A DNA stretch of 64,000 bases from Rhinopithecus roxellana (taxonomy: Eukaryota > Chordata > Mammalia > Primates > Cercopithecidae). The DNA is taken from assembly GCF_007565055.1 (NCBI RefSeq), contig NC_044554.1, forward strand, positions 50,689,176 to 50,753,175, in the 5' to 3' direction. Position numbers and translations under genes: made by a program. This document shows positions 11,800 to 24,428 of this stretch, piece after piece. The notes beneath the pieces were generated by a model. That model searched no databases. It saw only the letters and a list, made by a program, of their open reading frames with translations, and was not told where the DNA came from. Each line of letters starts with the position of its first letter. The first letter of the stretch is position 1.

Positions 11800-13455
11800 A
11801 TCATTTCCCCATTCCCAGGCTCTCCTCTAGCATGGCTCCTCCTTTTCACGCCCTGCACTTGCTGCTTTAAAGGAGTTTTTGGAATTTCTGGGAATAGTTG
11901 AGAGAGTTGAATTGTGGCCTCCAGGATGTCTCTCTGACAGTCATTCCTGTGCCATCAGCCCCCTCCCTCCCCGCTCCTTACCTGGGATCTGACCACCTCC
12001 TCCCTTCCTCTCCCTTTTGTGCTTTTTTCCCAGAGTCAGGCTTTTTTTGGGGATTTCCAAGAAGTCAGGGAAATTCTGAATGCTTTTTAAAAAGGTGAAA
12101 CATGAGCCTGAAGTGAAAACAAAGTGTGTTTCAGGTGTACATCCTGGAGGTCTGTCAATGCCACCTTCTTTCCTATCTGCAGGTGTTTTGGCATCATCGG
12201 ATCTTTTGACATCTGGACAAGTCTAGCTTCCGTGGGTCTCTGTAGACAGGGAGAGAAGTTGGAGATAGAAGCTGAAAGGGGGTCTGGCGATGCTGTTTTG
12301 ATAGAAACATTTGCTCAGGCCTAGGAGAGGAGTTTCCTATCACTGTGGGGAGCTCCTGGTCCAAAGACTCAGAGGACCATCCAGAAGGGGAACAAGAAAA
12401 AACTTCTTTCTAGCTTAATTCCCTGATAATTTAGACTGAGGAGAACGGGGCTGTAGGTCACTTTTGGTCTCCTAGGAAGATTTCCCTCAGTTATTATTCT
12501 CTGCAAGATCCCCGAGGAACCCCTGGCCAGCCAGACTCACTTCATGGCAGGGCTCAGCTGTACTGGTCTGAGCTGGAGCAGAGACCCAATGCCCAGAGCC
12601 TCTCTTATTCCTCTTGGGAAGGGGTCCTCCATCTGTGTCTGCTTGTGGGCTCCCAGTCTCCCCAGCTCATACCTCGTCCTTTCTAATCCCATGCAGGCTC
12701 GAGTGCAAGTCTGACAGTCCAGGCTCTTCCTTAGGACAAAAGCGCCTGCACGTCAAGGCAAAATGAATAGTCTGTATTTAACCCTCACACTTAGAGCCTT
12801 GACTAGCATTCTCTGCAGACCACATTTTCCCTTGTTGTAAATAAACCCAATCTTTCTCTTAACCCTCTGCCATCCAGAGAATTGTCTCTCCCTCCTCCAA
12901 GTTCTCTGAATCTCAGCAGAGTCACAGCTCTGCCTTGTGGTCAAAGTGTCAAACATGTCAAGGCTCAGTCCCATGGTGGACCAAAGGCAGCAGGGCAGGG
13001 TGGTAGAGGTCTCATTAGAGACACTTGAGGGGAGACTAGAAGAGCTTCATTCCTCACTCTCTTCAGGAAGCTTCTACCATAATACAAACATACAAACCTA
13101 CCAACTCAATTGCACATCATCTTTAATAAATATAAAAACTGACTTTCAGAGTTAGTAGATTGGATTGTTGCAGAACAGCACTCCCACCAGAAACAACTAG
13201 AAAAGCTTAATAAAATGTAAAATAGAAATGTTTGAAGGCACTTGGAGCTACTGAAGCAGTAAGAGCTTAAGAGATTCGGATCTCATAGAAAATGGATAAA
13301 TCTAAAAGAAAACCAAAATCCTGCTTTTCCCTTAAAGTCATTTGCCAATTTCATTTTGATGGCTGAGAAGCTGAGAAGAAAGGGAGGACTGACGGGCCAG
13401 AGGCTTTGAGGAGGATCCACCACCTTTCTGGCCTAGAGAACATTTACGTTCAGTG
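11800..13455. other. 5' flank of TRBV3-2
   Basis: Paralogous to 56.05-56.30 kb and then 58.75-60.40 kb; about 2.45 kb between those parts is absent here (junction near 12,042). The sequence changes to flank B type near 13,455. No gene seen. Confidence 0.7.
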
Positions 13456-13515
13456 TTCCTTCCTCTCAAGATATGTTGCATTGGTTACAGGAAGTCTACA
13501 GTTCAGAAAATTACT

Positions 13516-13852
13516 ACCCCCTTTTTTTTCTTTTTCTTTTTTTCTAAGTGTGTGTGTGTGTGTGTGTGTGTGTGTAGTCTAGCTCTGCTGTCCAGGCTGG
13601 AGTGCAGTGGCACAATCTTAGCTCACTGCAACCTCCACCTCCTGAGTTCAAATAATTCCCATTCTTCAGCCTCCCAAGTAGCTGGGATTGCAGGTGCCCA
13701 CCACCATGCCTGGCTAATTTATTTTATTTCTAGTACAGACATGGTTTCTCCATGTTGACCAGGCTGGTCTCGAACTCCTGGGCTCAAGGGATCCACCTGC
13801 TCAGCCTCCCAAAGTGCTGGGATTACAGGTGTGAGGCACCACGTCTGGCCAG
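13516..13852 (-). mobile_element. Alu with internal (TG)n
   Basis: Reverse Alu ending CGTCTGGCC, with a T-rich and (TG)n tract (13,551-13,575) at its tail side. Flanks carry cagaaaattac / cagaaaataac. Confidence 0.85.
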
Positions 13853-14083
13853 AAAATAACACTTTTTTTTTTTTTTTTTGGTCTCAGTGAAGGATGAATG
13901 GATATGCTCGGCCTGGAAGTCAAGTGTTCCTTGGACGTCTCAGGGAAGACATTCTACTGATTATGTATGAGGCATGATCTTCACAACTTGCTAATGGGGA
14001 CCTGGAAAGGGGAAAGCAGGTGAAAGGACATAGCTACAAAGAAGGGGTTGTGCAGAGGTGTTGGAGAGACACACTTAAGCCAG

Positions 14084-14374
14084 TTTTTATTTTTATTTTA
14101 TTTTATTTTGACACAGAGTGTCACTTTGTTGCCTAGGCTGGAGTGCAATGGCATGATCTCGGCTCACCACAACATCTGCCTCCTAGGTTCAAGCAATTCT
14201 CCTGCCTCAGCCTCCCAAGTAGGTGGAATTACAGTCATGCACCACCACACCGGGCCGAGTTTTTATATTGTTAGTAGAGACGGGGTTTCACTATGTTGCC
14301 CAGGCTGGTTTCGAACTCCTGAGGTTGGCCTCCCATAATGCTAGAGTCACAGGGGTGAGCCACTGCACCCAGTC
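14084..14374 (-). mobile_element. Alu
   Basis: Reverse Alu with a (TTTTA)n tail side; flanked by diverged copies of agccagtt. Confidence 0.85.
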
Positions 14375-15072
14375 TTCAGCCAGTTATTAAATATGAGACC
14401 CAGGACAGCTGATTTCCCTCAGATACATAAACAGGTAAAATAATACTTATCCTGCAAGATTTATGTGACTATTAAAGCAGATCACACGTAGAAGCAGCAG
14501 AGAGTGCCTGGGAAAGGCCTGTCAGCTCTCCAGAGCCTGAACCCTTCTGGCTGGCAACATGTGCCTCACGGTCACTTCCTGAGTGGGGGCAGGAATGATT
14601 CTGGAGCTTCTTACGGTAACTGGCCTTTCCCAGTTACTCTCCCTGCAGGCCACCGCTGCCCCCTGCACCCTTTGGCAGGCCCCAGGCTCAGCTCCCCCAC
14701 GCCTCTGTCCTGCACAGCCCCGAAACTAAAGATTTGGTGGGTGGAGAACAGGCCCCACATGCCCACATCACACCTTACTTTCCTCTGCCTGCCTGTCCCT
14801 GCCCTGGCACTGATGCCCAGCCCTTGTGGCCCGAGCTCCTTCACCTTCCACTGCCCATGCAGACACAGAGACACTGTACTCTTTGGTGCAAACTGAGGCC
14901 TCAGGCACCTCTACTCTTCTCTAGCAGTGGCGAGTTTGTGTTTAACTCAAGATCCACTCTGAATCAAACCACTCCCCTGAAGCCAGCAGGCAGCCAAGCA
15001 TACCCTTCAGCCCTGCTCTCCTGGGTCACCCTCCCACCCCTCTCCGGGGTTCCCTGCAGCATTGTGGAGCCA

Positions 15073-15091
15073 CAGCGCCTCCAAGTGGCCA
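15073..15091 (-). promoter_or_regulatory. CTCF-like motif, flank B
   Basis: The minus strand reads TGGCCACTTGGAGGCGCTG, the second paralogous copy of the motif at 3279-3297. Confidence 0.55.
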
Positions 15092-15699
15092 ACGTTCCAC
15101 AGTCTCATGGATTCACAGCTGACCTGATGAGCTCAAGATTGTCCAAATCGGGAACAAAGATGCCCCATTCTCACCCCTGCAACCCCCATCCTCACACCCT
15201 CTATGCTTTCCCCAAAAGGCCAATTTAGGGTTGATCTTCAAATTCACCCCGGGCCAAAGGGACACATGAACCAATCTTTTGATTGCAAAATAAATAATTG
15301 TCGCACTTAGAGAGCAGCCAGAATTAAACAGACCCTTAATTAAACAGCGTGAGGATGTCAAGCCCACCTAGCCCAGAAACACTGCACTGTTCCTCGGATC
15401 CTTTTGCTCAATCAGACCCAATCTTTTCATATTTTGTATTTAAATTAATATCACTAAATTTTACATCATGTGTTTTATAAGAGAGGATTTCTTGATTTTA
15501 CAAATTTATTTCTGAATTTGTAAAATTTTAAAATAAACAACCCTGTCAGCTATGACTTAGCCAGATTCAGTTGGCTGTGACATTTCCTATAACTCCCAGG
15601 GGTTACAAAAGTGCCTATGAACTCTACCAGTGATCCAGTGATGCTTAGTAAATGCCACCCACAGAAACCATTTGCATCTCCACAAGAAAACACACTCAC

Positions 15700-16009
15700 G
15701 ACTGGGCGCGGTGGCTCATGGCTATAATCTCAGCACTTTGGGAGGCCGAGGTGGGTGGATCACGAGGTCAAGAGATCAAGACCATCCTGACCAATGTGGT
15801 GAAACCACATCTCTACTAAAAATACAAGAATCAACTGGGCATGGTGGCGCACGCCTGTAGTCCCAGCTACTCAGGAGGCTGAGGCAGGTGAATCGCTTGA
15901 ACCTGGGATGGCTTGAACCTGGGAGGTGGAGGTTGAAGTGAACCAACATCGTCACTGCACTCCAGCCTGGCAACAGAGCAAGTCTCCATCTCGAAAAAAG
16001 AAAAGAAAG
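15700..16009 (+). mobile_element. Alu
   Basis: Full-length Alu (ACTGGGCGCGGTGGCTC start) with A-rich tail; target duplication aacacactcac on both sides. Confidence 0.9.
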
Positions 16010-17385
16010 CAAACACACTCACAGTCGCAAGCTCACAAGCACACACACACAACACATTTTAATGGACAAGTCTGCTGAAGTTCAATTACCAGCACAGCTA
16101 CTTTTCCTCTCGGTGCTTTAGATTGGTTTCTGAGAAGGACCATTGTTGATGTTCCCAGTCTCACCGAATCTCTGAAGATGTGGTCATGGAAAGTGTGTGT
16201 ATCATGAGAAATATTTCTCAGCAAGATCGTGAGACTGGATAAATGTTACTAAAACATAATGATTTTCTTTTTTCCCAGAAGAACATTTACAAATTCTGGC
16301 TTTAAACACAGTTTGGGTACTTTAGAGAACAAATCATCAATTACGACTGTGAAGACAGAATTGCTTAGAATATTGCAGAATTTGTGGAGAAAACTGAGCC
16401 TCTCCCTGAAGACTCTCCAGTCTATTTCACATAGAAGTCTCTTGTAAAGAGAAGATAGTAATTCGTAATATTCCACAGGTCTATATAAGTGAACTTCAAT
16501 TTATTCATCTTATAAACATCAGGCAGTTCCCATTTTATTCTTGGTTTGGCCTATGAAAACAAAGAGAGTGATATCATGAAGTGCCAGAGAATGCCAGGGA
16601 GAGAAGTGAAGAGCAAGACAGGTGGGAGCCCGTCCTTGACAGATGGGCAGTGTCTGGCCCTGTCGTGGGAAAATGAAGGTCCTTCTGGGCCATGGAAACA
16701 GTGAGCGCCAATGCAGAGGATGTTAAAGGCTGCAGAGTTTTCCAACATCTTCAAAAACTGTTCGATCACAGACGGTAATCAGATGTGGATGACAACTGTG
16801 AGAAAGCATTCCCAGGAAAGCAGAGTTTATCTTGGGGAGAAGCTCAGAGCATTTTCTCCTTCAAAACCAAAGTCAATTTGACCTTCTCTGCATTTTGGGA
16901 AGTACCTGACTTCCCTGAGGTGTTAAGATTAGGGCCAGAAGTCCAGAAGGAAGACATCAGGACCAACTTCAGGGTTCTTACACCCGACAAGAGGCTGTTT
17001 GGTGTTTTTCCCAACTGGAACTGGCTGCAACGTGATTCCAGTTGCTGTCAGTCCTTTCTTCATATTTTCTAGGTGTTGAAAACTTTTGGAGTGGGGAGAA
17101 GAGCGTTCATGGTGCACAGAACACCACTTTTCATTGCTTTCTGCTCTATTTCTGTTTTCAGCCATCTTTGACCAGGTTCTCTTTTCTCGACCTTTCCCAA
17201 ATCTCAGTTCCTGCTTCCTCAAGCATATAAAGCAAACCCCGATGACTCTACCTTCTTCACTATGCCATTTTCAACAGTCTTGACCCAAAATGAAATTCCC
17301 TGCTCTGAAAAAAGAAGGCCCAAGCTATGAAACCACAAAGTTTCCTCTACCCCGGTAGCGTACAGTGGCCGGTGAAGTCGGTGAT

Positions 17386-17530
17386 TTCTCAAAATAAATA
17401 AATAAACAAATAAAACAGAGACCAATCCTAGACAGACAGAGATATGCGACCTTTTAGACAAAGAATTCAAAATAGATGTTTTAAGAAAACTCAATGAAAT
17501 TCAAGATAAACAAACATGTCCCCCAAAATG
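17386..17530 (+). mobile_element. Old L1 fragment
   Basis: Sequence such as AATTCAAAATAGATGTTTTA and CTCAATGAAATTCAAGATAA resembles the 5' part of old L1M elements. It abuts the point where flank B homology ends. Confidence 0.45.
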
Positions 17531-20510
17531 ACAATCAATGTTACCATAGAAATAAAGATTAGTAAAAGACTGACCAGATAATGAGATAGGCTTATTATTT
17601 CCAAAGTCATCTTGACCTTCAAGAAGGGATCAAATATGTATTAACTAGTGAAAATTGGAATATAAAAAGTAGGATCATCTGCAAGGCAATAAACAATATC
17701 TCATGTGGAAAGTAAGGATGGATATAATTAAGACCAGCAAAAGGCTTGCTATGTGAAACGAGTAACTTCTACAATGCACATTTGCTGATCTGAGCAGTGG
17801 AGAGGGAAGGGATTATTCTGGAAGAGGTAGAAGAGTGATGTGAGATAAGGACTCACTGGTGCAAAATAGTATCATTAGCAAACAGAACCTGCCAGGGGAC
17901 TGGGGCTTGTATGACTTTTCTTTCCACTGTCCTCTGTGAGAGCTCAAATGCACCATTTTCTGTTCCAAGGATTTGCTCCCACAGCCCTCACTCCACCTTT
18001 GTTAGAAGCTGCTGGTATTTACTTCTCTGCGGTTTCCCATGGACAGACTCCCACTCCTTCTTTGTGGAGCGTGGTCTAAAGTAGAGGTTATCTCTCCCTC
18101 CCTCCAAATCCCACAGTAATTGGCATGAACCTCTCTCACAGCATGTGCCACCTAATTCTGCATCTTTTCATTCCAACTGGATTGAAAGTTAGGTGTGGAT
18201 CTGAACCTTAAACAACATCTTCATCATAGGATGTGTAAATGACTGCTTTCACTGTTCTATCCGTGAACAGAATAAATGCACAATTAAAATGATTGTTTAA
18301 ATTAATTTAACCACAAAAACCTTCCCAAATGCTGTAAACAATGCAACCACAAAAGAATTGCTCTCCTAAATTGTGAGATTGTAGAATGAAACAATAAACA
18401 AAGAAAATTATGTCAAATATTTGAGAGGAGCCTCAGAATTTTAATCCCTCTTGTACAAATATCATTTGACACAATGCCTCTCTCTACTGAGAGAAAGAAC
18501 CAGCCTCTGGTAATTACTGCTCGTCTTTTGATGTGGCTTAATTTCCCTGAGGTCTTTAACTCAAGAAGATGGGGATATTTTCTTTGTAAGAATGCTTATA
18601 TTACTTTTTGTTTTCTTTATTTTTCACATATATTATTTGTTATGAATATAAGTAAGTATATTGTAATAAAATCTTCCACCTCTCTGCAGGTGAAGCTACA
18701 GTTCACATTCCATTAGAGCAAGGCCTTTATTTCTTCTTTTTTTGGTTATTAATAAAATATTCCCTTTCTGCCCCTGTATGTTCACCCTCAGTGTAGGTAG
18801 GAAACCCTGCCTGCCTTTTTTACATCTTCTTTCAGCAACAGTGTTTACAGCTGTGGTCTGAGTTCTGTTCAAGCATAAGAATCAGAGCTGGTCCACTATT
18901 GGGAGTGTGGGTCTCACAGGTCATGTGGATGAAGGTGGAAAAAGACGGATACAAGGTCTTTGGAAGTCTTTGAAATAGCATACTAAGGTCAGGGAATTTC
19001 CATCTGTGCCCAGGGCTTCCACACAAGGTGACAGCAAGGAGTGATTTGGTGATGGCAAAATTATAATGGGTTCAGAACAATCCCTGCCAAGAACCATCAT
19101 TTGCAAGAGAAAGAAATTTGGTGTCTGTGGCACCAAAATATCCGATAAATGAATTTGGGGAACTATAATTTTCCAAGGAGCTATGCAGGACCATGCCCTT
19201 CTGTCCTGGCTGGGTCTGGAATATTCTATCTTAGCCTTGGTGTACAGGGCTGTCTCTGAGGACTCCCAGAAATCCATGATACATAATCATGTCAGCTTTA
19301 GTCACAGCTTGAAATTTTGAATATGTGAACTGTAACTTCACCCAAAGACAGGTGAAGGATTTTTATTACAATATAATTATTTATATTTGCAGCAAGCCCT
19401 ATATTGCAAGATGTAAAATAACAAACAAAACAAAAGTAATATAAGCATCATTATAGAGAAAATTCCCCCATCATCTTGAGTTAAAGACCTCAGGGAAATT
19501 ACTTCAAATCCAAAGACTAGAGCAGTAGTTAGCAAAGGCTGGAGTAGAGATGGACTGTTGGGAAGATGTTGGTCAACAGATACAAAATTTCACTCAGATA
19601 AGACGAAGATGTTACAAAGATCTATTATACAACAAATGACTAGAGTTAGTAGCAGTAGATTGTATTCTGGGAAAATGCTAACAGAGTACATTTCAAGTAT
19701 TCTCACCACTGGAAAGGATAAGGATTGAGGTACTGCATATGTTAATTAGCTAGATTTAGTCATTGCACTACGGACATACATTTTTAAATGGCAGGTTGCA
19801 TGGTATACATACATACAACTCTTATTTGTCAGCATTCAGGTTCTAGAAACGCCATTTCCTAGGGAGCCAAGCTGACACTGGAGCAGTAGTGCACGCAGCT
19901 TCAGTCTCCCAGGACAGGAGCAGTGGTAATGGAAAACAAAATAAAGAACACGCATTGCTTACACTAAGCAGAAGAAACGAAGTCTTGTTATCATGACTGT
20001 ATTCATCAAGTAACGGCCACAAAAGTCACAAAAACGTTCAAGTCAAACATGAAGAATGGTGTGCCCCTGTATACAGAAAACTTCCAATGTGACAGGGATA
20101 GAAGAGGATTCAGAAGAAAGAATGAATGTTCTTGTGGATGAAGCATCAGACCTTGCAGATGCCAGATGCCCAACACATGTAAGGGAAGAGGCCTGTTCCC
20201 CGCCCATGCCCAAAGCTTCTGTATGTGGGCAGCAACCTCCCAGCCCCGAAGAAAACTGCGTGTCCCAGCCCTGAAGGTCGAGGCTAAGACACCCAGTGCT
20301 TGCCTTAGAACAGTGAGTTGGCTCTGAGGACTCCTGGAGCCTGGTGGACCACGATTGCTTCCACCACCCACATTTATAGTTACTGTGTCTCAGGGGTGAA
20401 TCTGTGGACAGCTGAGGTCCAAATCTATTTCTTTCTCCTGGAGAAGGAGGAGCAAACAGAGGAGCAAAGCCTCTGTTAAGGGTTTGCAGGAGTTGCAAGG
20501 AGAGAGAAGG
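17531..20510. other. Intergenic, 3' of TRBV7-1
   Basis: No gene recognised. About 19.5-19.8 kb (aaatttcactcagataa, tagtcattgcac) looks like an old L1 3' end. A 118-codon frame at 18.9-19.3 kb has no recognisable domain. Confidence 0.5.
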
Positions 20511-20514
20511 ATGA

Positions 20515-20553
20515 GGTTTGTGAGCCAGAAGGAGGTGACTGTGCCACGCTGTG
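20515..20553 (-). other. TRBV7-1 23-RSS
   Basis: Heptamer CACAGCG at 20547-20553, 23-bp spacer, nonamer TCACAAACC at 20515-20523. Confidence 0.9.
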
Positions 20554-21039
20554 GCTGAGCTGCTGGCACAGAGATACACGGCCGAGTCCCCTTGCTGTGT
20601 CCGCTTGATCTTCAGAGTGGAGACGGATCCCTCAGGCCTCTCTGCAGAGAACCAATCATGGGGAAGCCCCGATTTGTCTGCTGCATCCTTGTCTTGGAAG
20701 TAAATTGGAAACTCCAGGCCCTGCCCCAGGCTCTGTCGTTATCAATAAAGGACATTATGATCTGAAATTGGATCATATCTGAGAGCTACATCCTTTCCCT
20801 TCTTTGCTACCTTGTGTCTCAGGGACTGGGAGACTCCAGCACCTGTGTGATCTGTGGAGACAGAAATTGGGAACTGAATGAGAAAAACAACTATAGTCAT
20901 CTCTCTCTCACCCATCACACACACACAACACACACACAGACACACACACACACACACACACAATGAGACTGCTTGGCATCTGAGGAATTACCTGCCCCCA
21001 GGAGACACAGGCTGCCCAGCAGAGGAGCCTGGTGCCCAT
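20554..21039 (-). pseudogene. TRBV7-1: TRBV7-1 pseudogene with four lesions
   Basis: The leader exon 20992-21039 is 48 nt, not 49: one C of the GCAGCCCTGTG block is missing, shifting the frame before the splice. The intron (20852-20991, 140 bp) holds a CA repeat. The V exon 20554-20851 begins DHTGAGVSQSLRHKV. Cys23 is Tyr (VALRYDP), a change I recall in human TRBV7-1 too. At 20739-20744 the Trp41 and Tyr42 codons are TGA and TAA (LY-stop-stop-RQ). After that the frame is clean to YLCASSSA. The RSS and promoter decamer remain intact, so rearrangement is still possible, but no protein can be made. The two stops and the leader deletion are additional to the older Cys23 loss. Confidence 0.92.
20915..20963. 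repeat. (CA)n microsatellite in TRBV7-1 intron
   Basis: An interrupted CA tract lies in the short leader intron and accounts for its length of 140 bp against 88-129 bp in the other genes. Confidence 0.95.
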
Positions 21040-21139
21040 GGCAGGGTCAGGGCAGGATGGGAGCTTTGCAAGATCAGAGTCACTGTGAGCAGGAGCAGAG
21101 GAAGAAGGACATCCCTGTCCTTACACGGAAGTACCCACA

Positions 21140-21149
21140 GTGACATCAC
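21140..21149 (-). promoter_or_regulatory. TRBV7-1 promoter CRE-like decamer
   Basis: The plus strand reads GTGACATCAC (minus GTGATGTCAC), about 100 bp upstream of the leader ATG. Confidence 0.7.
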
Positions 21150-21235
21150 TTCCTCTCTCAACCACGCAATGACAGGAACAAAGAATTTATATTAGAATAC
21201 ACTTAAATGACTTCTTTAAATATTTGTGAGTTCCT

Positions 21236-21541
21236 TGCTTTTTGCTTGTTTGTTTTTTGAGACAGAGACTTGCTCCATTGCCCAGAATGGAGTGCAGCAG
21301 TGTGATCTCGGCTCACTGCAAATTCTGCCTCCTGAGTTCAAGTGATTCTCCTGCTTCAGCCTCCCGAGTAGCTGGTATTACAGACTCACACCACCATACC
21401 AGGCTAATTTTTGTATTTTTAGTAGAGATGAGGTTTCACCATATTGCCCAGGCTGGTCTCAAACTCCTGACCTCAAGTGATCTGCCCACCTTGGTCTCCC
21501 AAAGCACTGGGATTACAGGTGTGAGCCACCACGCCCAGGCT
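21236..21541 (-). mobile_element. Alu
   Basis: Reverse Alu ending ACGCCCAGGC, directly followed by another Alu in the opposite direction. Confidence 0.9.
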
Positions 21542-21557
21542 ATAAATTCCTTTCTAG

Positions 21558-21849
21558 GCCGGGTGTGGTGGCTCACGCCTTTAATCCCAACACTTTGGGA
21601 GGCCGAGGTGGGTGGATCATGAGATCAGGAGATGGAGACCATCCTAGCTAACATGGTGAAACCCTGTCTCTTCTAAAAACACAAAAAATTAGCCAGGCAT
21701 TGTGGCAGGCGCCTCTAGTCTCAGCTACTGGGGAGGCTGAGGCAGGAGAATGGCTGGAACCTGGGAGGCAGAGCTTGCAGTGAGCTGAGATTGTGCCACT
21801 GCACTCCAGCCTCGGCGACAGAGAGACACTCAGTCTCAAAAAAAAAAAA
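21558..21849 (+). mobile_element. Alu
   Basis: Forward Alu (GGCCGGGTGTGGTGGCTC) with A tail; target duplication aaattccttt at about 21,545 and 21,847. Confidence 0.9.
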
Positions 21850-21859
21850 TTCCTTTTTA

Positions 21860-24420
21860 ACAACATCAATGCATATATCATTGCTTTGGGCTGCCATGCT
21901 GTCTGGACCCAGAGGCCTCACACTGCATCTCTGAGTTCATCTCCTCATCCCACAGCCGCTCCTCCATCTGCTGGGCATGTTCTCTAGGATGTGTCAACAG
22001 CTCCACGAACACAGGGCACCAACAGGTGAGCTCATTGTCTTTCCTGCAAATCAGGGTCCCCTCTGCCATCCCCATTCATGTGCCAGCCTCCTCCATCCCC
22101 CAGTCACACGTGCCCAACGGGACTGTCTCATCACATGGGTTCCCTCATGAGAGGCACCTCATCCCTCTCTTCTGGGACCACCTGCCATCTTTGTTAGCTA
22201 TAATTCAGAAAGGATACCTTGGTGACAAACTCACAGTGTTTTTTCTTTCTCTACCTATAAATATAGTTACCTCAATCTCAGTATTCAATGAACGAGAATT
22301 ATAATTCTGACTTGATGCTTATTTTTAATCTCCTTTCTTGACTTTCACTGTGCCTTTCAGTCTATTCTTCTGGGAGATAGTTATCTTTTGGGCTACTTTT
22401 AAAATCTTCTCTTTGTCATTTGTGTTCCACAATTTTACTATAACATATGTATTCCTCTACTTCATATTCATTTAACTTGTTCAAACAGAGGATTTAGGTC
22501 CTAAAACACATCTTGAAAATTCTCAGCTAATGTCTCATAATTATCACCTATCATTCTCTCCACTTTCTCTTTGTGACACTTCAATCATGTGTAAGAACAA
22601 TGGGAAGTTCCAACAAAATATTATATATATCCTAATATACTAGAACCCACAAGATTTTTATTCCTTATCCCTTACCTTTTCTTGTTTCCTATTTAATTTT
22701 CTGTGCTGCATTCTAGGTAACTTCTTCAGATCTGGCTTTGACCTCAGTAACAATCTCTTTTGAAGCATGTCATCTTTTCTTCATTTCCACTTTGTTTTCA
22801 ATGATAATCTTAATCATTACTGTATTCTCTTTGATTATTTGTAATGTTTCCTTGATGATTTCTGACAGTCTCCTTTTTCTTGTTCACATATCAATTTGCT
22901 CCTGTATTCCTTCAAATATAGCTCTTTAACTTTTATATCTTTTAATGGCAAAATTCCTTGTCTTCATACATTTCAACTGCTTATTGTTTCTACTCATTTT
23001 TCTTCATTGGTTCTGGTTTTGTCTTAATAGCGGGTATATTTACCTGACATTAATCTGTGGGATTTCAGAGGGGCCTGCACTGAGAGTGCAGAACGCCCAG
23101 TCCATAGCTTTTCCAGCTGTCTCCAGTCTCATCCCAAATGCAGGGGGCCAAGAATTGTCTGCTGCACTCTGAGTTGCCAAATACTCTCCTGGCTTTGCTT
23201 CCTGGGGTCAGAACGTACTCTCAGGACAGCCACAATGTTCCCTCCAGAACACAGTTCTTAATATTTGTTATTTTTCATGATACCGTCTCCATAAATTAGC
23301 ACTTATAAGGCTGTGTAGTCATGACTTCCCCTACCTGTTCTTCCAAGAAAAAATTATATAAATACATTTTCAATAAAAAAACTACTTAGTCTAAAGATAT
23401 TCCCTCTTCTTTCCTTTTTGGTACTTAACCCAAAACTTTAAAAAATAACTTAGATATTAGAATTATATAATGTAGACTTTACCCTCATTGAGTTTGAAGA
23501 GCATGTGATATTTTAAATTGGAAATTCCTAGACGAACTGACAAACTGGCTTACACAATGAATGGTCCAATGCTTGTTCAACAAGCAAGTGCCCTTTGACA
23601 AGCTCATAGCAGAGCATCTCAAGCACAGTTAACTCTAGATCTCTGCCAGGAGATCTAGACTACAGCAGACCTGTAGTCTTCCTATTATTGGTTCATCCAC
23701 CTGCTCGTCACTCAATCAGCCTGTCATTCATTAACTCATCCATTATCTGTGAAATAGGTCTCCCTTCATGCCAGGAACAGCTGTTGGTAAATGTAACAAG
23801 CACAGCCTTCGCCTTTATGGAGTTTAAAATTGAGTTGAGCAGAAAAATATCCAGACAAGTAACTGGACAACTCCAACTGTGCTCAACTCTATTGACTAAC
23901 GAGCACATGTTACCATCAGTGCTTATAACAGAAAAATTGATCCCAGCTGGGAGGCAAGGGCATGCTTCCCACAGGAGGGCTGATCATGCTAAGGTCTGAA
24001 GCACAGGTAGGAGCTGGCCACTGCAGACACGAAGGCTCCAGCCCAAGGCAGAGAAAATGGCCTTTGAAGTCTCTGTGATGGGAAGGAAGGAGGCACAGAA
24101 GAGGAACTCCCCTCATGGCTGCAGTAGAGAGAGGCGGGGAGGTGAGGGGAGGAGAGACACAGCAAGGCCTTAGAGGGTGACTGCCCATATGGGAAATGTG
24201 GGCTACAGAAGAGACCACATGAGCGTGGGGGCTGGGGGAAACCCTAGAGAGAAGAAGCAACGTGGTCCCCAGGGAGAGACGAGAGCCTAGATGGATCTGA
24301 AATACAAATCCTGTTTCATCATGGGGGCCTCAGAACCATGATGATGGGGTTTCAAGGTCCCTGGTGCAGAGAACTCTGCTCAGGGCATCACTGAGTTTGG
24401 GGTGAGAGAGGAGGGCAGAG
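21860..24420. other. TRBV7-1 to TRBV6-1 spacer
   Basis: No gene seen. 22.3-23.1 kb is AT- and T-rich and resembles an old L1M 3' region on the minus strand; the rest is unremarkable. Confidence 0.5.
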
Positions 24421-24428
24421 CCTCCCTG

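Larger units (their letters stand above)
13456..17385. other. Flank B: orphan copy of the TRBV5 3' flank
   Basis: No gene seen. Matches flank A (2.29-5.63 kb) and flank C (35.08-38.1 kb), but homology stops near 17,380, just before the place where a TRBV5 gene would begin; an A-rich tract and an old L1 follow. It carries a CTCF-like motif and three Alus. Confidence 0.75.

Noticed and set aside
12921..12950. Possible CTCF site upstream of TRBV3-2, with paralog at 59,636-59,665
   Set aside because: Core GGC is replaced in both copies; too weak to call without a matrix scan.
18921..19277. Open frame of 118 codons, minus strand
   Set aside because: No recognisable domain and no paralog; probably decayed repeat.
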